DNA of 64,000 nt. It comes from Pedobacter nototheniae. Its GTDB lineage: Bacteria; Bacteroidota; Bacteroidia; Sphingobacteriales; Sphingobacteriaceae. The translations under genes were made by a program, and so were the position numbers. The notes beneath the pieces are model-generated. The model did not search any database and had not been told where the DNA came from. It saw nothing but the letters and a program-made list of their open reading frames with translations. This document shows positions 18,297 through 26,613 of the stretch, piece by piece (position 1 is the first letter of the stretch; every line of letters starts with the position of its first letter). The stretch spans positions 163,746 through 227,745 of the forward strand of contig NZ_RQRS01000005.1 of the NCBI RefSeq assembly GCF_004335085.1. The letters are read 5' to 3'.

Positions 18297-18319
18297 TGGT
18301 TAGTTTGGTTATGTTTTGG

Positions 18320-18922
18320 TTAGTTTTTTTTCAGCATAAATATTTCAAGACTTCTTGCCCCGTGCGCCCCAATCACTAAAGATTGCTCAATATCGGCAGT
18401 TTTAGAGGGGCCTGAAATAAAAACACCATAGTTATAATCTTGCCTACCTATTTTTTGATAGGCATGGTTCATTGAAGGTACTATTTCGTTTTCATTTAAT
18501 ATAAGAATGAGGTGTTGTGTTATAAAAGGTAAAACCCGATGAATTAAAAGTTCTTCTGTTAGCCATAAAGCACCATTTTCTGCCACTCCGAAGTGTGCTT
18601 CCAAAATACTCAGTTCTATATTCTCTAATCCATGTGGGTCATCATTTTCACTAAACTCAATTTGCTTTTCACCTATATCTTTTAGCTCCGGAATAGTAGT
18701 TAAAATACGATCAGATAGTGCAAAATTTTCTTTTACATGCTTTCTCAGTTCCGCTAAGTTTGCTATCCTATAAATTCTACTTCCGTTTAATGATGCCGCA
18801 GCGATAAACTTATAGAGGCCAAGCTCAGCACCATTATCAAAATTTAAATCTGGTAAGGGTACAACAGTTGTCGGTTTATTTGCGGCAATGCCTTCTAAAA
18901 TACTTGTTCTGCTATCCATCAC
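18320..18922 (-). CDS. lutC: LutC-like lactate utilisation protein
   Basis: 200 residues of the LutC/YkgG (DUF162) family: VAENGALWLTEELL and VIGAHGARSLEIFML are typical core segments. LutC is the third component of the LutABC L-lactate oxidase complex. The gene overlaps the end of lutB by 11 bases, so the two are translationally coupled. Here it should help oxidise L-lactate made by fucose cleavage. Confidence 0.87.
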   Translation of the reverse strand: MMDSRTSILEGIAANKPTTVVPLPDLNFDNGAELGLYKFIAAASLNGSRIYRIANLAELRKHVKENFALSDRILTTIPELKDIGEKQIEFSENDDPHGLENIELSILEAHFGVAENGALWLTEELLIHRVLPFITQHLILILNENEIVPSMNHAYQKIGRQDYNYGVFISGPSKTADIEQSLVIGAHGARSLEIFMLKKN

Positions 18923-20285
18923 TATTCTTTCTATTTTGATGATACCATTTTTTAAAGGATTGTTTCGGTACTTCGGGCATTTCTCTATTTTTATACCATG
19001 GGTTTAATTTATTGTTTATAGCAAAAGGAGCATACTTTAATGTTAAGCGCATGGCTTTGCCCACAAAATCAAACTTGCTTGATGATGATAGCGTAAAAGC
19101 CATTCCTTTCATTGCCAGTGTTTTACTACCATCGGTATAACCATTTTTAACAATCACTTGTCGCCATTTATATAGTTGCTGGTGAATATCAATTTTTACT
19201 GGACAAACATTGGTGCATGAACCACATAAAGTAGATGCAAAAGGTAAGTCTTTATACTTTTCCATATCAAGATTGGGTGCCAAAATAGACCCAATAGGGC
19301 CAGCAATGGCGGTATGATAACTATGCCCTCCACTCCTTCTATAAACCGGACAGGTATTCATGCAGGCACCACAACGAATGCATTTTAGAGAATTTCTAAA
19401 ATCTTCACGCCCTAGTTGTGTTGTTCTACCATTATTTACGATAACAATATGGATTTCTTTATTTTTTAGTGGGCTTTTAAAATGGCTTGAATATGTAGTA
19501 ATAGGTTGCCCGGTTGCACTTCGGGCAAGTAATCTTAAAAATACACCTAAATGTTTTCTTTCAGGAATAATTTTTTCAAAACCCATACTAGCAATGTGAA
19601 TATCTGCCAAATGAGCACCCATATCTGCATTTCCCTCGTTGGTACACACAACAAACTCTCCAGTTTCTGCAATAGCGAAGTTAACCCCTGTTAATGCCGC
19701 TTTACGCGTTAGGAACTTTTCACGTAAATGCTGTCTTGCCGCTTCCGTAAGTTGCTGAGGATCAGAAAGACCTTCTGGCGTACCCAAAAACTCATGAAAA
19801 ATTTCGCCTATTTCCTCTTTCTTTTTGTGAATGCATGGCAAAACGATGTGACTTGGTGCTTCATTAGCGAGCTGAACAATCCTTTCGCCCAAATCGGTAT
19901 CAATTACTTCAATACCATTTTCTAATAGAAATTCATTTAAGTGACATTCTTCGGTAAGCATGGATTTACTTTTAACCATACTTTTAACTTCAGCCTTTTT
20001 TAGTAGAGAAAGTACAATTCTATTATGTTCCTCCGCATTAGCGGCCCAATGTACCTTTACACCATTTTGCAGTGCATTTTTTTCAAACTGAATTAAATAA
20101 TGATCTAATTGGGATAGTACGTTATCTTTTATCTGAGATGCTGCATTGCGCAATGCTTCCCAATCTTTTATCTCTTTACTTACCTTATCACGTTTTTCAC
20201 GCACAAACCACAATGTATCATCATGCCAGGATACGCGTTCTTCATCTTTATTAAAAATATTTGCCAGTGCTGCGTGATCTTTCAT
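18912..20285 (-). CDS. lutB: LutB-like iron-sulfur protein
   Basis: 457 residues starting MKDHAALANIF, one base after the lutA stop; an ATG nine codons earlier inside lutA is less likely. The N-terminal DUF162 part contains KSKSMLTEECHLNEFLLENG. Two 4Fe-4S motifs follow, CIRCGACMNTCPVYRR and CGSCTNVCPVK, and the tail resembles B. subtilis LutB. It carries electrons from L-lactate in the LutABC complex. It is the second gene of the operon. Confidence 0.92.
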   Translation of the reverse strand: MKDHAALANIFNKDEERVSWHDDTLWFVREKRDKVSKEIKDWEALRNAASQIKDNVLSQLDHYLIQFEKNALQNGVKVHWAANAEEHNRIVLSLLKKAEVKSMVKSKSMLTEECHLNEFLLENGIEVIDTDLGERIVQLANEAPSHIVLPCIHKKKEEIGEIFHEFLGTPEGLSDPQQLTEAARQHLREKFLTRKAALTGVNFAIAETGEFVVCTNEGNADMGAHLADIHIASMGFEKIIPERKHLGVFLRLLARSATGQPITTYSSHFKSPLKNKEIHIVIVNNGRTTQLGREDFRNSLKCIRCGACMNTCPVYRRSGGHSYHTAIAGPIGSILAPNLDMEKYKDLPFASTLCGSCTNVCPVKIDIHQQLYKWRQVIVKNGYTDGSKTLAMKGMAFTLSSSSKFDFVGKAMRLTLKYAPFAINNKLNPWYKNREMPEVPKQSFKKWYHQNRKNSDG

Positions 20286-20286
20286 T

Positions 20287-21021
20287 CTATTCGGCGTTAA
20301 GTATTTCTGCAATGTGGATTACCTTAACTTTGCTATTAGCACGCTTTAAAATCCCTTCCATATGCATTAAGCACGACATATCTGCTGCTGTGATGTATTC
20401 GGCGCTGTTATCTATATGATCTTTAATTCTATCTTTTCCCATTTTAAAAGAAACTGCTTCTTCGGTTACACAAAATGTTCCACCAAAGCCACAGCACTCA
20501 TCTTTTCTTTTCAAATCAATTAAATCCAACCCCTTAACCATTTTCAGTAAAGTTTCGGGTTTCGAAAACTGAGTTTCGTTTAACTCTGACATGCTTGCTA
20601 AACGTAATCCACGTTGCCCGTGGCAGCTTTGATGTAGGCCAACCTTATAAGGGAAATTGGCGGTTAGGTTTTCTATTTTTAAAACATCTGTTAAAAATTC
20701 AACCAGTTCATAAACGTTATTGCGTATTTGTTGAGTTTCTTCGGCTTTGCCCGATCCATGCAAATGCTCTTTAATATGCAAAACACAGCTTCCCGATGGG
20801 GAAACAACATAATCAAAACCAGTAAAATTTTCTATAAAGCAATTATTTATGGGCTGCGTAAGGTGCTCATAACCTGAATTTGCTAGCGGCTGACCACAGC
20901 AAGTTTGCTTTTCGGGATAGTAAACATCCACACCAAATTTTTCTAGTAATTGCAAAGTTGCAATTCCCACCTGGGGATAAAACTGATCGATGTAACATGG
21001 TATGAATAATCCAACTCTCAT
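20287..21021 (-). CDS. lutA: LutA-like (Fe-S)-binding protein
   Basis: 244 residues with two CCG domains: CCGQPLANSGYE near 42 and CCGFGGTFCVTEE near 190, plus HQSCHGQRGLR. These cysteine-rich modules bind an iron-sulfur centre in LutA/GlpC/HdrB-like proteins. It is the first gene of the eleven-gene fucose/lactate operon; its start faces the AraC regulator across 165 bases, where the operon promoter should lie. Confidence 0.92.
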   Translation of the reverse strand: MRVGLFIPCYIDQFYPQVGIATLQLLEKFGVDVYYPEKQTCCGQPLANSGYEHLTQPINNCFIENFTGFDYVVSPSGSCVLHIKEHLHGSGKAEETQQIRNNVYELVEFLTDVLKIENLTANFPYKVGLHQSCHGQRGLRLASMSELNETQFSKPETLLKMVKGLDLIDLKRKDECCGFGGTFCVTEEAVSFKMGKDRIKDHIDNSAEYITAADMSCLMHMEGILKRANSKVKVIHIAEILNAE

Positions 21022-21186
21022 AAAAACTGTAAATGGCTAGATGCTATTGAACATACAAATAAAACTTTTATAGCATATTTAAAACTTTACTTCATTGCCT
21101 AATTATTAAGCGATATTGGAATATATATTACTTTTAACGATCTTTATTGCAAATTGGATTAAATTTTAACCAAGTATTTCTTAAAA

Positions 21187-22050
21187 ATGAAACCTCATCT
21201 ATTAAAAGTGTCTCCTACATCGGCACAATCTTTTAGTGCCAGAAGAGATATGATGCCCGATGTTAATAACAGATGGCATTACCACTCTGCGCTTGAATTG
21301 ATTTATTTCAAAAGAGGTAGAGGAACCCAGTTTATTGGAGATAATATCAAAAATTTTAGTGATGGCGATGTTGTTTTAGTGGGGCGAAATTTACCGCATT
21401 ACTGGCGATTTGATAGCGAATATTTTGAAAACTCAGGTCAAACAACTGCCGATATTTATGTAGTGCATTTTGAAGAGAATTTTTGGGGAAGTAGTTTTTT
21501 AGATCTTCCGGAAAATACGGAGATCAAGAAGGTTATAGAACAATCTAAACAGGGCATGCAGATTACCGGAAATTCTAAAGCCACAATTGGCAACCTTATT
21601 GTAGATATTGTAGAAGCTACGGGTACAAAAAAGATCCTTTCACTTTTAGAGGCTTTAATAGAGATAAGTCATTGTAAGGAAATCAATTACCTTGTTTCTT
21701 TAGGTTTTCAATCGAACTTTCAGGATACTGAAAAAGACCGAATACAGGCGATATACAACTATACATTAACAAATTATAAAAAGAAAATAGATCTAAAGGA
21801 GATTGCGGAAATTGCTAAAATCAGCCCTAATTCATTTTGTAAATTCTTTAAATCAAGAAGCCGAAAAACTTATACTCAGTTTACAAACGAGATTAGAATT
21901 GGGCAGGCTTGCAAATTACTTATCGAAAACCAAATGAGTGTTAAAGAAATATGTTATGAAAGCGGCTTTAATAATTTCGCCAGCTTTCATAAATGTTTTA
22001 AAGATATTATGGGTAAAAGTCCATTAAAGTATCAGCAGGAGTTTATGTAG
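21187..22050 (+). CDS. AraC family regulator, probable fucose operon regulator
   Basis: 287 residues: an N-terminal cupin sensor domain (HYHSALELIYFKRGRGTQFI, PHYWR; about 28-80) and a C-terminal double helix-turn-helix (about 185-285), with LKEIAEIAKISPNSFCKFFK and the second-helix motif VKEICYESGFNNFASFHKCF. The gene is divergent from lutA, the usual arrangement for a local activator of the adjacent operon. The ligand is probably L-fucose or a pathway intermediate, which is inference. Confidence 0.85.
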   Translation: MKPHLLKVSPTSAQSFSARRDMMPDVNNRWHYHSALELIYFKRGRGTQFIGDNIKNFSDGDVVLVGRNLPHYWRFDSEYFENSGQTTADIYVVHFEENFWGSSFLDLPENTEIKKVIEQSKQGMQITGNSKATIGNLIVDIVEATGTKKILSLLEALIEISHCKEINYLVSLGFQSNFQDTEKDRIQAIYNYTLTNYKKKIDLKEIAEIAKISPNSFCKFFKSRSRKTYTQFTNEIRIGQACKLLIENQMSVKEICYESGFNNFASFHKCFKDIMGKSPLKYQQEFM

Positions 22051-22054
22051 CCTT

Positions 22055-22726
22055 TTAGTTTTTCTTGATAATTATTTTGCCCATTATCATTGGTTCATAT
22101 TGAATTAAAACCATATCTTTTTGTTTAGAACCAGAAAAATCAATTTTTAAAGCAGATTGATTTCTGTTATATGTTACAATTAAACGGTTGTTTTTATAAT
22201 CAAAACCCTTCTCCAACTTAATTTCATATCTACCTTTGGCATCTGTAAAGGCAAACATATTGGTATTTTCAATCGCTACTCTAATACCTTGCGCAGCCGG
22301 TTTATTATTTGCATTAAGCACGTAACCATATATTATTTTAACAGGCTCCGTTTTAGGATCGTCGGTAATACCTTTAAACGTGGATATTGTAGTTTCTACT
22401 TTTGATGAAGCCATTACCTGGGCATTTTGCAAAAAAATACTAGCGCTAATTGTTAAAGCACCTAAATATTTCATCCAGTTTCTTTGGTTTGGGGCAACTA
22501 CTAAATGATAAGAAAGTTGGTTCAACTGTTTCTGACTTAATCTTCCGCAAACTTCAGATGAAGATTCTGATAAAGTTTTAATAATTTCTGCATTTGTATA
22601 GGTAGAAAAATCAACTACACATTTACTGCAGGCTTCACAAAAATTATGTCCTTCTCGTTTTTCCATTTGTTCCCAATTTTGAGAACAAGGTTCGGCTATT
22701 GATATATTTATGGATGTAGTTTTCAT
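22055..22726 (-). CDS. Cys-motif, single-TM protein with carboxypeptidase-regulatory-like domain
   Basis: 223 residues. The N-terminal cytosolic module has five Cys: PC14, then C30-x2-C33-x2-C36 in NFCEACSKCVVDFSTYT, and VCG60. One membrane helix lies at about 87-103, followed by a C-terminal beta domain (about 125-205) with YGYVLNANNKPAAQGIRVAI, as in CarboxypepD_reg-like domains. The layout suggests a metal-binding cytoplasmic head with a periplasmic domain. I have seen similar N-termini in Bacteroidota proteins but know no function. It is convergent with the AraC gene. Confidence 0.65.
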   Translation of the reverse strand: MKTTSINISIAEPCSQNWEQMEKREGHNFCEACSKCVVDFSTYTNAEIIKTLSESSSEVCGRLSQKQLNQLSYHLVVAPNQRNWMKYLGALTISASIFLQNAQVMASSKVETTISTFKGITDDPKTEPVKIIYGYVLNANNKPAAQGIRVAIENTNMFAFTDAKGRYEIKLEKGFDYKNNRLIVTYNRNQSALKIDFSGSKQKDMVLIQYEPMIMGKIIIKKN

Positions 22727-22833
22727 TGTTTCTTATTTACATACATGATGTAAACAGAAAACCTATTCCATAAAAAGCGTATAAAAAATTATTGATGGGA
22801 TAATGCTTTTTAATATCCAGAGAAAAAAATGAA

Positions 22834-23403
22834 TTATTTACTAAACTCAATAAGCTCATTATAAAGCTTTTCTGTTGGCAGCCCCATAACATTTGTATAA
22901 GAACCTTCTATTCTTTGTACCACAACAATTCCCCACCAATCTTGTACTCCATAACTTCCAGCTTTATCGTATGGTTTAAAGTTGTCTATATAAAAATCTA
23001 TTTCCTCGCTGCTTACAGTTTTGCAATACACCTCTGTACGATCATAAAATGAAGTTATTTTATCGCCCAAAGCTAATGTAACGCCTGTATAAACCTCATG
23101 TTTACTGCCCGAAAGCTTGTGTAACATTTCTTGTGCATGCTCTCGATTTTCGGGTTTACCCAAAATTTCGCCATTTAAAGCTACTATTGTATCTGCTGTT
23201 ACTACTATTTTATCATCAGAATGAAAAGCCTTAGCTTTTTTTTCGGAAATATAAACTGCAATTTCTGCAGGGATTAAACCTTCAGGATAACTTTCATCAA
23301 CATCTTTTAATTCAATAGAAAAGTTTAACCCCATTAACTTTAAAAGTTCTTGTCTACGAGGCGATTTTGAGGCTAAAATAATTGAAGGAAAGTTAAACGG
23401 CAT
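22834..23403 (-). CDS. maf: Maf-like nucleoside triphosphate pyrophosphatase
   Basis: 189 residues from MPFNFPSIILASKSPRRQEL; the SxSPRRxxLL phosphate-binding signature is placed as in Maf proteins from this start (an upstream ATG adds 12 residues). DESYPEG, ADTIVALNGEILGKP and SGSKHEVYTGVTL are the other conserved blocks. The enzyme hydrolyses non-canonical or methylated dTTP/UTP-type nucleotides as house-cleaning. It lies downstream of a terminator, so it probably has its own promoter. Confidence 0.92.
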   Translation of the reverse strand: MPFNFPSIILASKSPRRQELLKLMGLNFSIELKDVDESYPEGLIPAEIAVYISEKKAKAFHSDDKIVVTADTIVALNGEILGKPENREHAQEMLHKLSGSKHEVYTGVTLALGDKITSFYDRTEVYCKTVSSEEIDFYIDNFKPYDKAGSYGVQDWWGIVVVQRIEGSYTNVMGLPTEKLYNELIEFSK

Positions 23404-23428
23404 AATTTTATTTTTCGCTAAAATAAGA

Positions 23429-23449
23429 AAAGCGGCCAAAAGCCGCTTT
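23429..23449 (-). terminator. Rho-independent terminator of the Spy-like gene
   Basis: AAAGCGGC and GCCGCTTT form a perfect 8-bp stem around CAAAA. On the minus strand it is followed by a T-rich stretch (TTCTTATTTT), as expected for an intrinsic terminator about 35 bases after the stop at 23483. Confidence 0.8.
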
Positions 23450-23482
23450 CATTATTTAATCTTTTTTTTGCCGGTAGACTGG

Positions 23483-23866
23483 TTATTTTCCACCGCCCTG
23501 GCGATTTTGCATTGCTGCTCTTTGTTCTTCTTGCCAAGCTTTATAAGCAGTTTTTTGATCGTCAGTTAATAAAGCTGTAACCTTTTCATCAGTTTCTTTT
23601 CTCAACTTCATTGATTTTTCTCGCATTGCATCGCGATCGCCATTAGCTTCTTCTCTAATTTTAGCCATTGCCGTTCCTTGTTCGGTGTAAATAGCAGTAA
23701 CTTTAGTTTTTTGATCGTCGCTAAGTTTTAACTTCTCAGCTAACATATCAACCATCTTTTTTGCCCGTTCTTCTGGTGTTCCGCCCATACGACCGCCACC
23801 TTGTTGCGCATTTGCATAAGTTATTACTGAAAATAACAAAGCGCAAATCATCATTAATTTTTTCAT
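23483..23866 (-). CDS. Spy/CpxP-like periplasmic protein
   Basis: 127 residues with a signal peptide (MKKLMMICALLFSVITYANA, cleavage before QQGGG). The mature part is helical and charged and carries two LTxxQ-like motifs, LSDDQ and LTDDQ, the hallmark of Spy/CpxP periplasmic chaperone-like proteins. Gly/Arg-rich tails lie at both ends. It may buffer envelope stress or unfolded proteins. It is monocistronic and followed by a strong terminator. Confidence 0.72.
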   Translation of the reverse strand: MKKLMMICALLFSVITYANAQQGGGRMGGTPEERAKKMVDMLAEKLKLSDDQKTKVTAIYTEQGTAMAKIREEANGDRDAMREKSMKLRKETDEKVTALLTDDQKTAYKAWQEEQRAAMQNRQGGGK

Positions 23867-23993
23867 ATTGTTGTTTTTGTTGAATTATAGTTGTTGGAGA
23901 ACAAAAACAGACTAAAGTTTAAACCCTTAAATGTAACATCACCGTTGCAAAATTAAATTAGTTTTAACCACTAAAAATGCTGGTTAAAAACCT

Positions 23994-24824
23994 TTAATCT
24001 TTTAACAATAAAACAGGGATGTGAGATTTAACTGTTAGTTTATGTGAAACACTTTGATGCAATAAACCCTCAAAAAAGCTGTATTTTTTCGGCAGGGCGA
24101 TAATAATTTGTGCTTCTTCTGCCTTTGCAAACTTTACGATTCCTTTAATGGTGTCTTCATGATCTGAGTAGTGGTATTGTGGTTTGTAATCCTTCAGCAT
24201 ATCCCTTAAAGCATTTTCCTCTTCAGGATTAACCGTATGTGCAGGATTAATATTTAATACCAGCAACTCAATTGTATGCTTGCTCAAAATTTTCTTCAAA
24301 GCATTAACGGGTACTACTTCCTTTACCTTTTTAAAATCGCAAGCCAAAATTCCTTTTCTTATAGATTGATATTCTGCCTTTGGAGGTACAACTAAAACGG
24401 GCACAGGACTCGCTTTTGAAATTTTTATGGCATTAGAACCTATATCGCTTTCGTCTTTTGCTTTCTTACCGTTGCTACCAATTATAATTAAATCTATTTC
24501 TTCTTTGTTAACGCGATCTACAATTGATCTCAAAAGGGTTTCTCTTGAAAGTGAAATTTCTATATCCGCATGCGGGTTAATTTCCAATAAATTGTTTTTT
24601 ATCTTATTAAGCGCATTTAATCTGGCCTCTATTTCATCAGCAATGCGATCATCTGTTGTTACAATTAAATCTGGAGTTGGTAAAATACTTTCATATTCAG
24701 AAACGTAATAAGAATTTAATAGTATAAGCTTACAATCAGTCATTGTCCAGCTTAATCTGGCGGCATATTTGGCAGCATGTTCTGCCGTTTTAGAAAAATC
24801 TACAGGTATTAAATAGGTATTCAT
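23994..24824 (-). CDS. Tandem universal stress protein (UspA family)
   Basis: 276 residues made of two Usp domains (about 1-145 and 150-276). The first has the ATP-binding loop G-2x-G-9x-GS in GSNGKKAKDESDIGSN; the second lacks this loop (ALPKKYSFFEGLLHQSVSHK), so only one half should bind ATP. The usual role is stress or redox signalling in the cytoplasm. A 24-bp perfect palindrome lies 31-54 bases upstream of its start and may control it. Confidence 0.85.
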   Translation of the reverse strand: MNTYLIPVDFSKTAEHAAKYAARLSWTMTDCKLILLNSYYVSEYESILPTPDLIVTTDDRIADEIEARLNALNKIKNNLLEINPHADIEISLSRETLLRSIVDRVNKEEIDLIIIGSNGKKAKDESDIGSNAIKISKASPVPVLVVPPKAEYQSIRKGILACDFKKVKEVVPVNALKKILSKHTIELLVLNINPAHTVNPEEENALRDMLKDYKPQYHYSDHEDTIKGIVKFAKAEEAQIIIALPKKYSFFEGLLHQSVSHKLTVKSHIPVLLLKD

Positions 24825-24854
24825 ATCGGTGAAATTACATTATTAAGCATTTTT

Positions 24855-24878
24855 TATTAATCAATCGATTGATTAATA
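24855..24878. promoter_or_regulatory. 24-bp perfect palindrome, candidate operator
   Basis: The half-site TATTAATCAATC is followed directly by its exact inverse GATTGATTAATA, with no spacer and no mismatch. Its position in the presumed promoter of the universal stress gene suggests a dimeric regulator site. No T-run or loop makes it look like a terminator. Confidence 0.55.
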
Positions 24879-24950
24879 TTGTATGTAAATTTCGGGTATA
24901 AACTTATTTAATGCAAGTTTTTAATGTCTAAATTTTATAATCTTATGCAT

Positions 24951-25299
24951 AATTACGAATTTGAAATTCGTTTTATTTATCCTTCGCGATGCCTTGCAGA
25001 ACATCACGAAGAGCTTAAGGAACTTAAAATATTAGCGCTGTTCTGGATGTTAGCTTGTGCATCCTGAACAGAAAATAATTACGAATTTGAAATTCGTTTT
25101 ACTTATCCTTCGCGATGCCTTGCAGAACATCACGAAGAGCTTAAACATCACGAAGAGCTTAATTTGAAATTTAGCGCTGTTCTGGATGTTAGCTTGCGCA
25201 TCCTGAACGCAAAATAATTACGAATTTTAAATTCGTTTTACTTATCCTTCGCGATGCCTTGCAGAACATCACGAAAAGCTTAAAGAACTTAAAATATTG
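24951..25299. repeat. Three tandem copies of a palindrome-rich repeat of about 130 bp
   Basis: Copies run 24951-25076, 25077-25215 and 25216-25299 (the last lacks its right part). Each begins AATTACGAATTTGAAATTCG (inverted pair ACGAATTT/AAATTCGT). It then has CTTCGCGATG...CATCACGAAG, and copies 1 and 2 end with GTTCTGGATG...CATCCTGAAC. Copy 2 has an 18-bp internal duplication (25127-25162). It is a REP/BIME-like structured element. The whole 494-base gap from 24825 holds only this and the palindrome. Confidence 0.88.
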
Positions 25300-25318
25300 T
25301 TTTGTAAAGTGTTATAAG

Positions 25319-25846
25319 TTATTTACCTGAATCGGCGGCATTAGGATTTTCATCATTCCACTTATGTTGCACCTTCATTACCTTTTCGATAATATCCCTA
25401 ACAGCTGTTTTGCCTCCGGTATAAGGGGAAATAAATGTAGAAATTGCTTTAATTTCTTCCACTGCATCTGCAGGGCAAGTGGCTAAGCCAACCAGTTTCA
25501 TCACTTTTAAATCAGGAATATCATCACCCATATATAATACGTTGGTGGCTGATATTCTTTTATCCAAAAGATATTGTTTAAAAATTTGAACTTTATCACC
25601 TGCGCCTAAATAAACATCAGTAATGCCCAAATTTTCTAAGCGTTTTTCCATAGCCAAGCCCTTTCCGCCAGAAATAATGCAAACGTGATAGCCTTTTTTA
25701 ACGGCTAATTGTAATGCATAGCCATCTTTAATGTTAAAGGTGCGAAGTGCTTGCCCATTATCGGTTGCCTGCACTGTACCATCAGTTAGCACACCATCAA
25801 CATCAAAAATAAAGGTTGTTATTTCTTTAAGTTTTTCGAGAAACAT
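25319..25846 (-). CDS. kdsC: KdsC-like HAD phosphatase
   Basis: 175 residues of the tetrameric C0-type HAD family: FDVDGVLTDG (nucleophile Asp15, acid Asp17), CIISGGKG (motif II), K in DKVQIF, and YMGDDIPDLKVM (motif IV). This matches 3-deoxy-D-manno-octulosonate 8-phosphate phosphatase, which makes Kdo for lipid A. The short C-terminal tail (WNDENPNAADSGK) is not conserved. It is the last gene of a minus-strand series starting at ccmE, although a hairpin separates it from iscX. Confidence 0.88.
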   Translation of the reverse strand: MFLEKLKEITTFIFDVDGVLTDGTVQATDNGQALRTFNIKDGYALQLAVKKGYHVCIISGGKGLAMEKRLENLGITDVYLGAGDKVQIFKQYLLDKRISATNVLYMGDDIPDLKVMKLVGLATCPADAVEEIKAISTFISPYTGGKTAVRDIIEKVMKVQHKWNDENPNAADSGK

Positions 25847-25883
25847 TTGAGCTGGGGGTTTTGAATTGGAAATTTATTATTTA

Positions 25884-25921
25884 GAATTTGGAGTTAACTT
25901 ATAATGTTTAACTCCAAATTC
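25884..25921 (-). terminator. 14-bp perfect hairpin after iscX
   Basis: GAATTTGGAGTTAA pairs exactly with TTAACTCCAAATTC around a 10-nt loop, 12 bases past the iscX stop. The minus-strand side continues into AT-rich TAAATAATAAATTT. Probably a terminator or partial stop before kdsC. Confidence 0.6.
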
Positions 25922-25933
25922 TTAATTATATAA

Positions 25934-26176
25934 TTACTGATTATCTCTCCACTCGTAAACCCAGGCAGATTGAATTTGCTCTAAATGTCCTTCTGAGCTT
26001 TCCTCACGGGTACCTTTAAAGTTTGGTAATTCTAAAACCCATTCTAATAATTCAGTAAAACGGATGCGATAGATTTTAGTTTCAGAAAAATCATCACCAA
26101 ACTTTTCATATAAAGACATTGCAATATCTTCATAATCGTTCCAGTGAATGGGTAAAGCAAATTTATCGTTATTCAT
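25934..26176 (-). CDS. iscX: IscX/YfhJ Fe-S assembly protein
   Basis: 80 residues. IHWNDYEDIAMSLYEKFGD at the N-terminus and the acidic ESSEGHLEQIQSAWVYEWRD tail match IscX, a small acidic adaptor that binds IscS and iron in Fe-S cluster assembly. It is next to a 2Fe-2S ferredoxin, as in many isc loci, but iscS/iscU/hscB are not in the window; hscA lies 31 kb away. Confidence 0.87.
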   Translation of the reverse strand: MNNDKFALPIHWNDYEDIAMSLYEKFGDDFSETKIYRIRFTELLEWVLELPNFKGTREESSEGHLEQIQSAWVYEWRDNQ

Positions 26177-26241
26177 GTTTTGTTGTTGGTTTAATGTATA
26201 ATGTTTGGTTTCAGACTGACGACTTAGGAATTAAGAATTTC

Positions 26242-26574
26242 TTAGTGGCCCATAAAGCCTGATTGATCTGGAATAGTTACTTCAATATCTCCGTTTATAA
26301 CTACGCATTGGCAACCTAAGCGTGAAGTAATTTTTGGACGAACGGCTCTATCAATAAAATCTTCTTCCTTATCTGAAATTTCCTGAATGTTATCCATTCC
26401 TTTGGTTACATAAACATGGCAGGTACTGCAACCGCAAACGCCACCACAATTATGCTGTAACTCGATGCCGTTATCCAGGCAAACATCTAAAACAGATTCT
26501 CCGGCGGCTATAGGTAATTCTACAGGGTCGTGATCTGCTTCTTCAAAATTTATTTTTAGTTTATAAATACTCAT
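26242..26574 (-). CDS. fdx: ISC-type 2Fe-2S ferredoxin
   Basis: 110 residues from MSIYKLKINF (an ATG four codons upstream is less likely). The cluster ligands follow the adrenodoxin pattern C43-x5-C49-x2-C52 with the fourth Cys in LGCQC. The C-terminal VTIPDQSGFMGH is typical of Isc ferredoxins. It supplies electrons for Fe-S assembly or other mono-oxygenase-type reactions. It lies 65 bases upstream of iscX on the same strand. Confidence 0.88.
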   Translation of the reverse strand: MSIYKLKINFEEADHDPVELPIAAGESVLDVCLDNGIELQHNCGGVCGCSTCHVYVTKGMDNIQEISDKEEDFIDRAVRPKITSRLGCQCVVINGDIEVTIPDQSGFMGH

Positions 26575-26613
26575 AATATGTTGCAAAAGTAATAAGCAAA
26601 AGCGGCAATTATA

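Noticed and set aside
9335..21021. L-rhamnose catabolic operon
   Set aside because: The mutarotase family fits rhamnose, but GH95 fucosidase and a FucP transporter point to fucose, and no rhamnosidase or RhaT is present.
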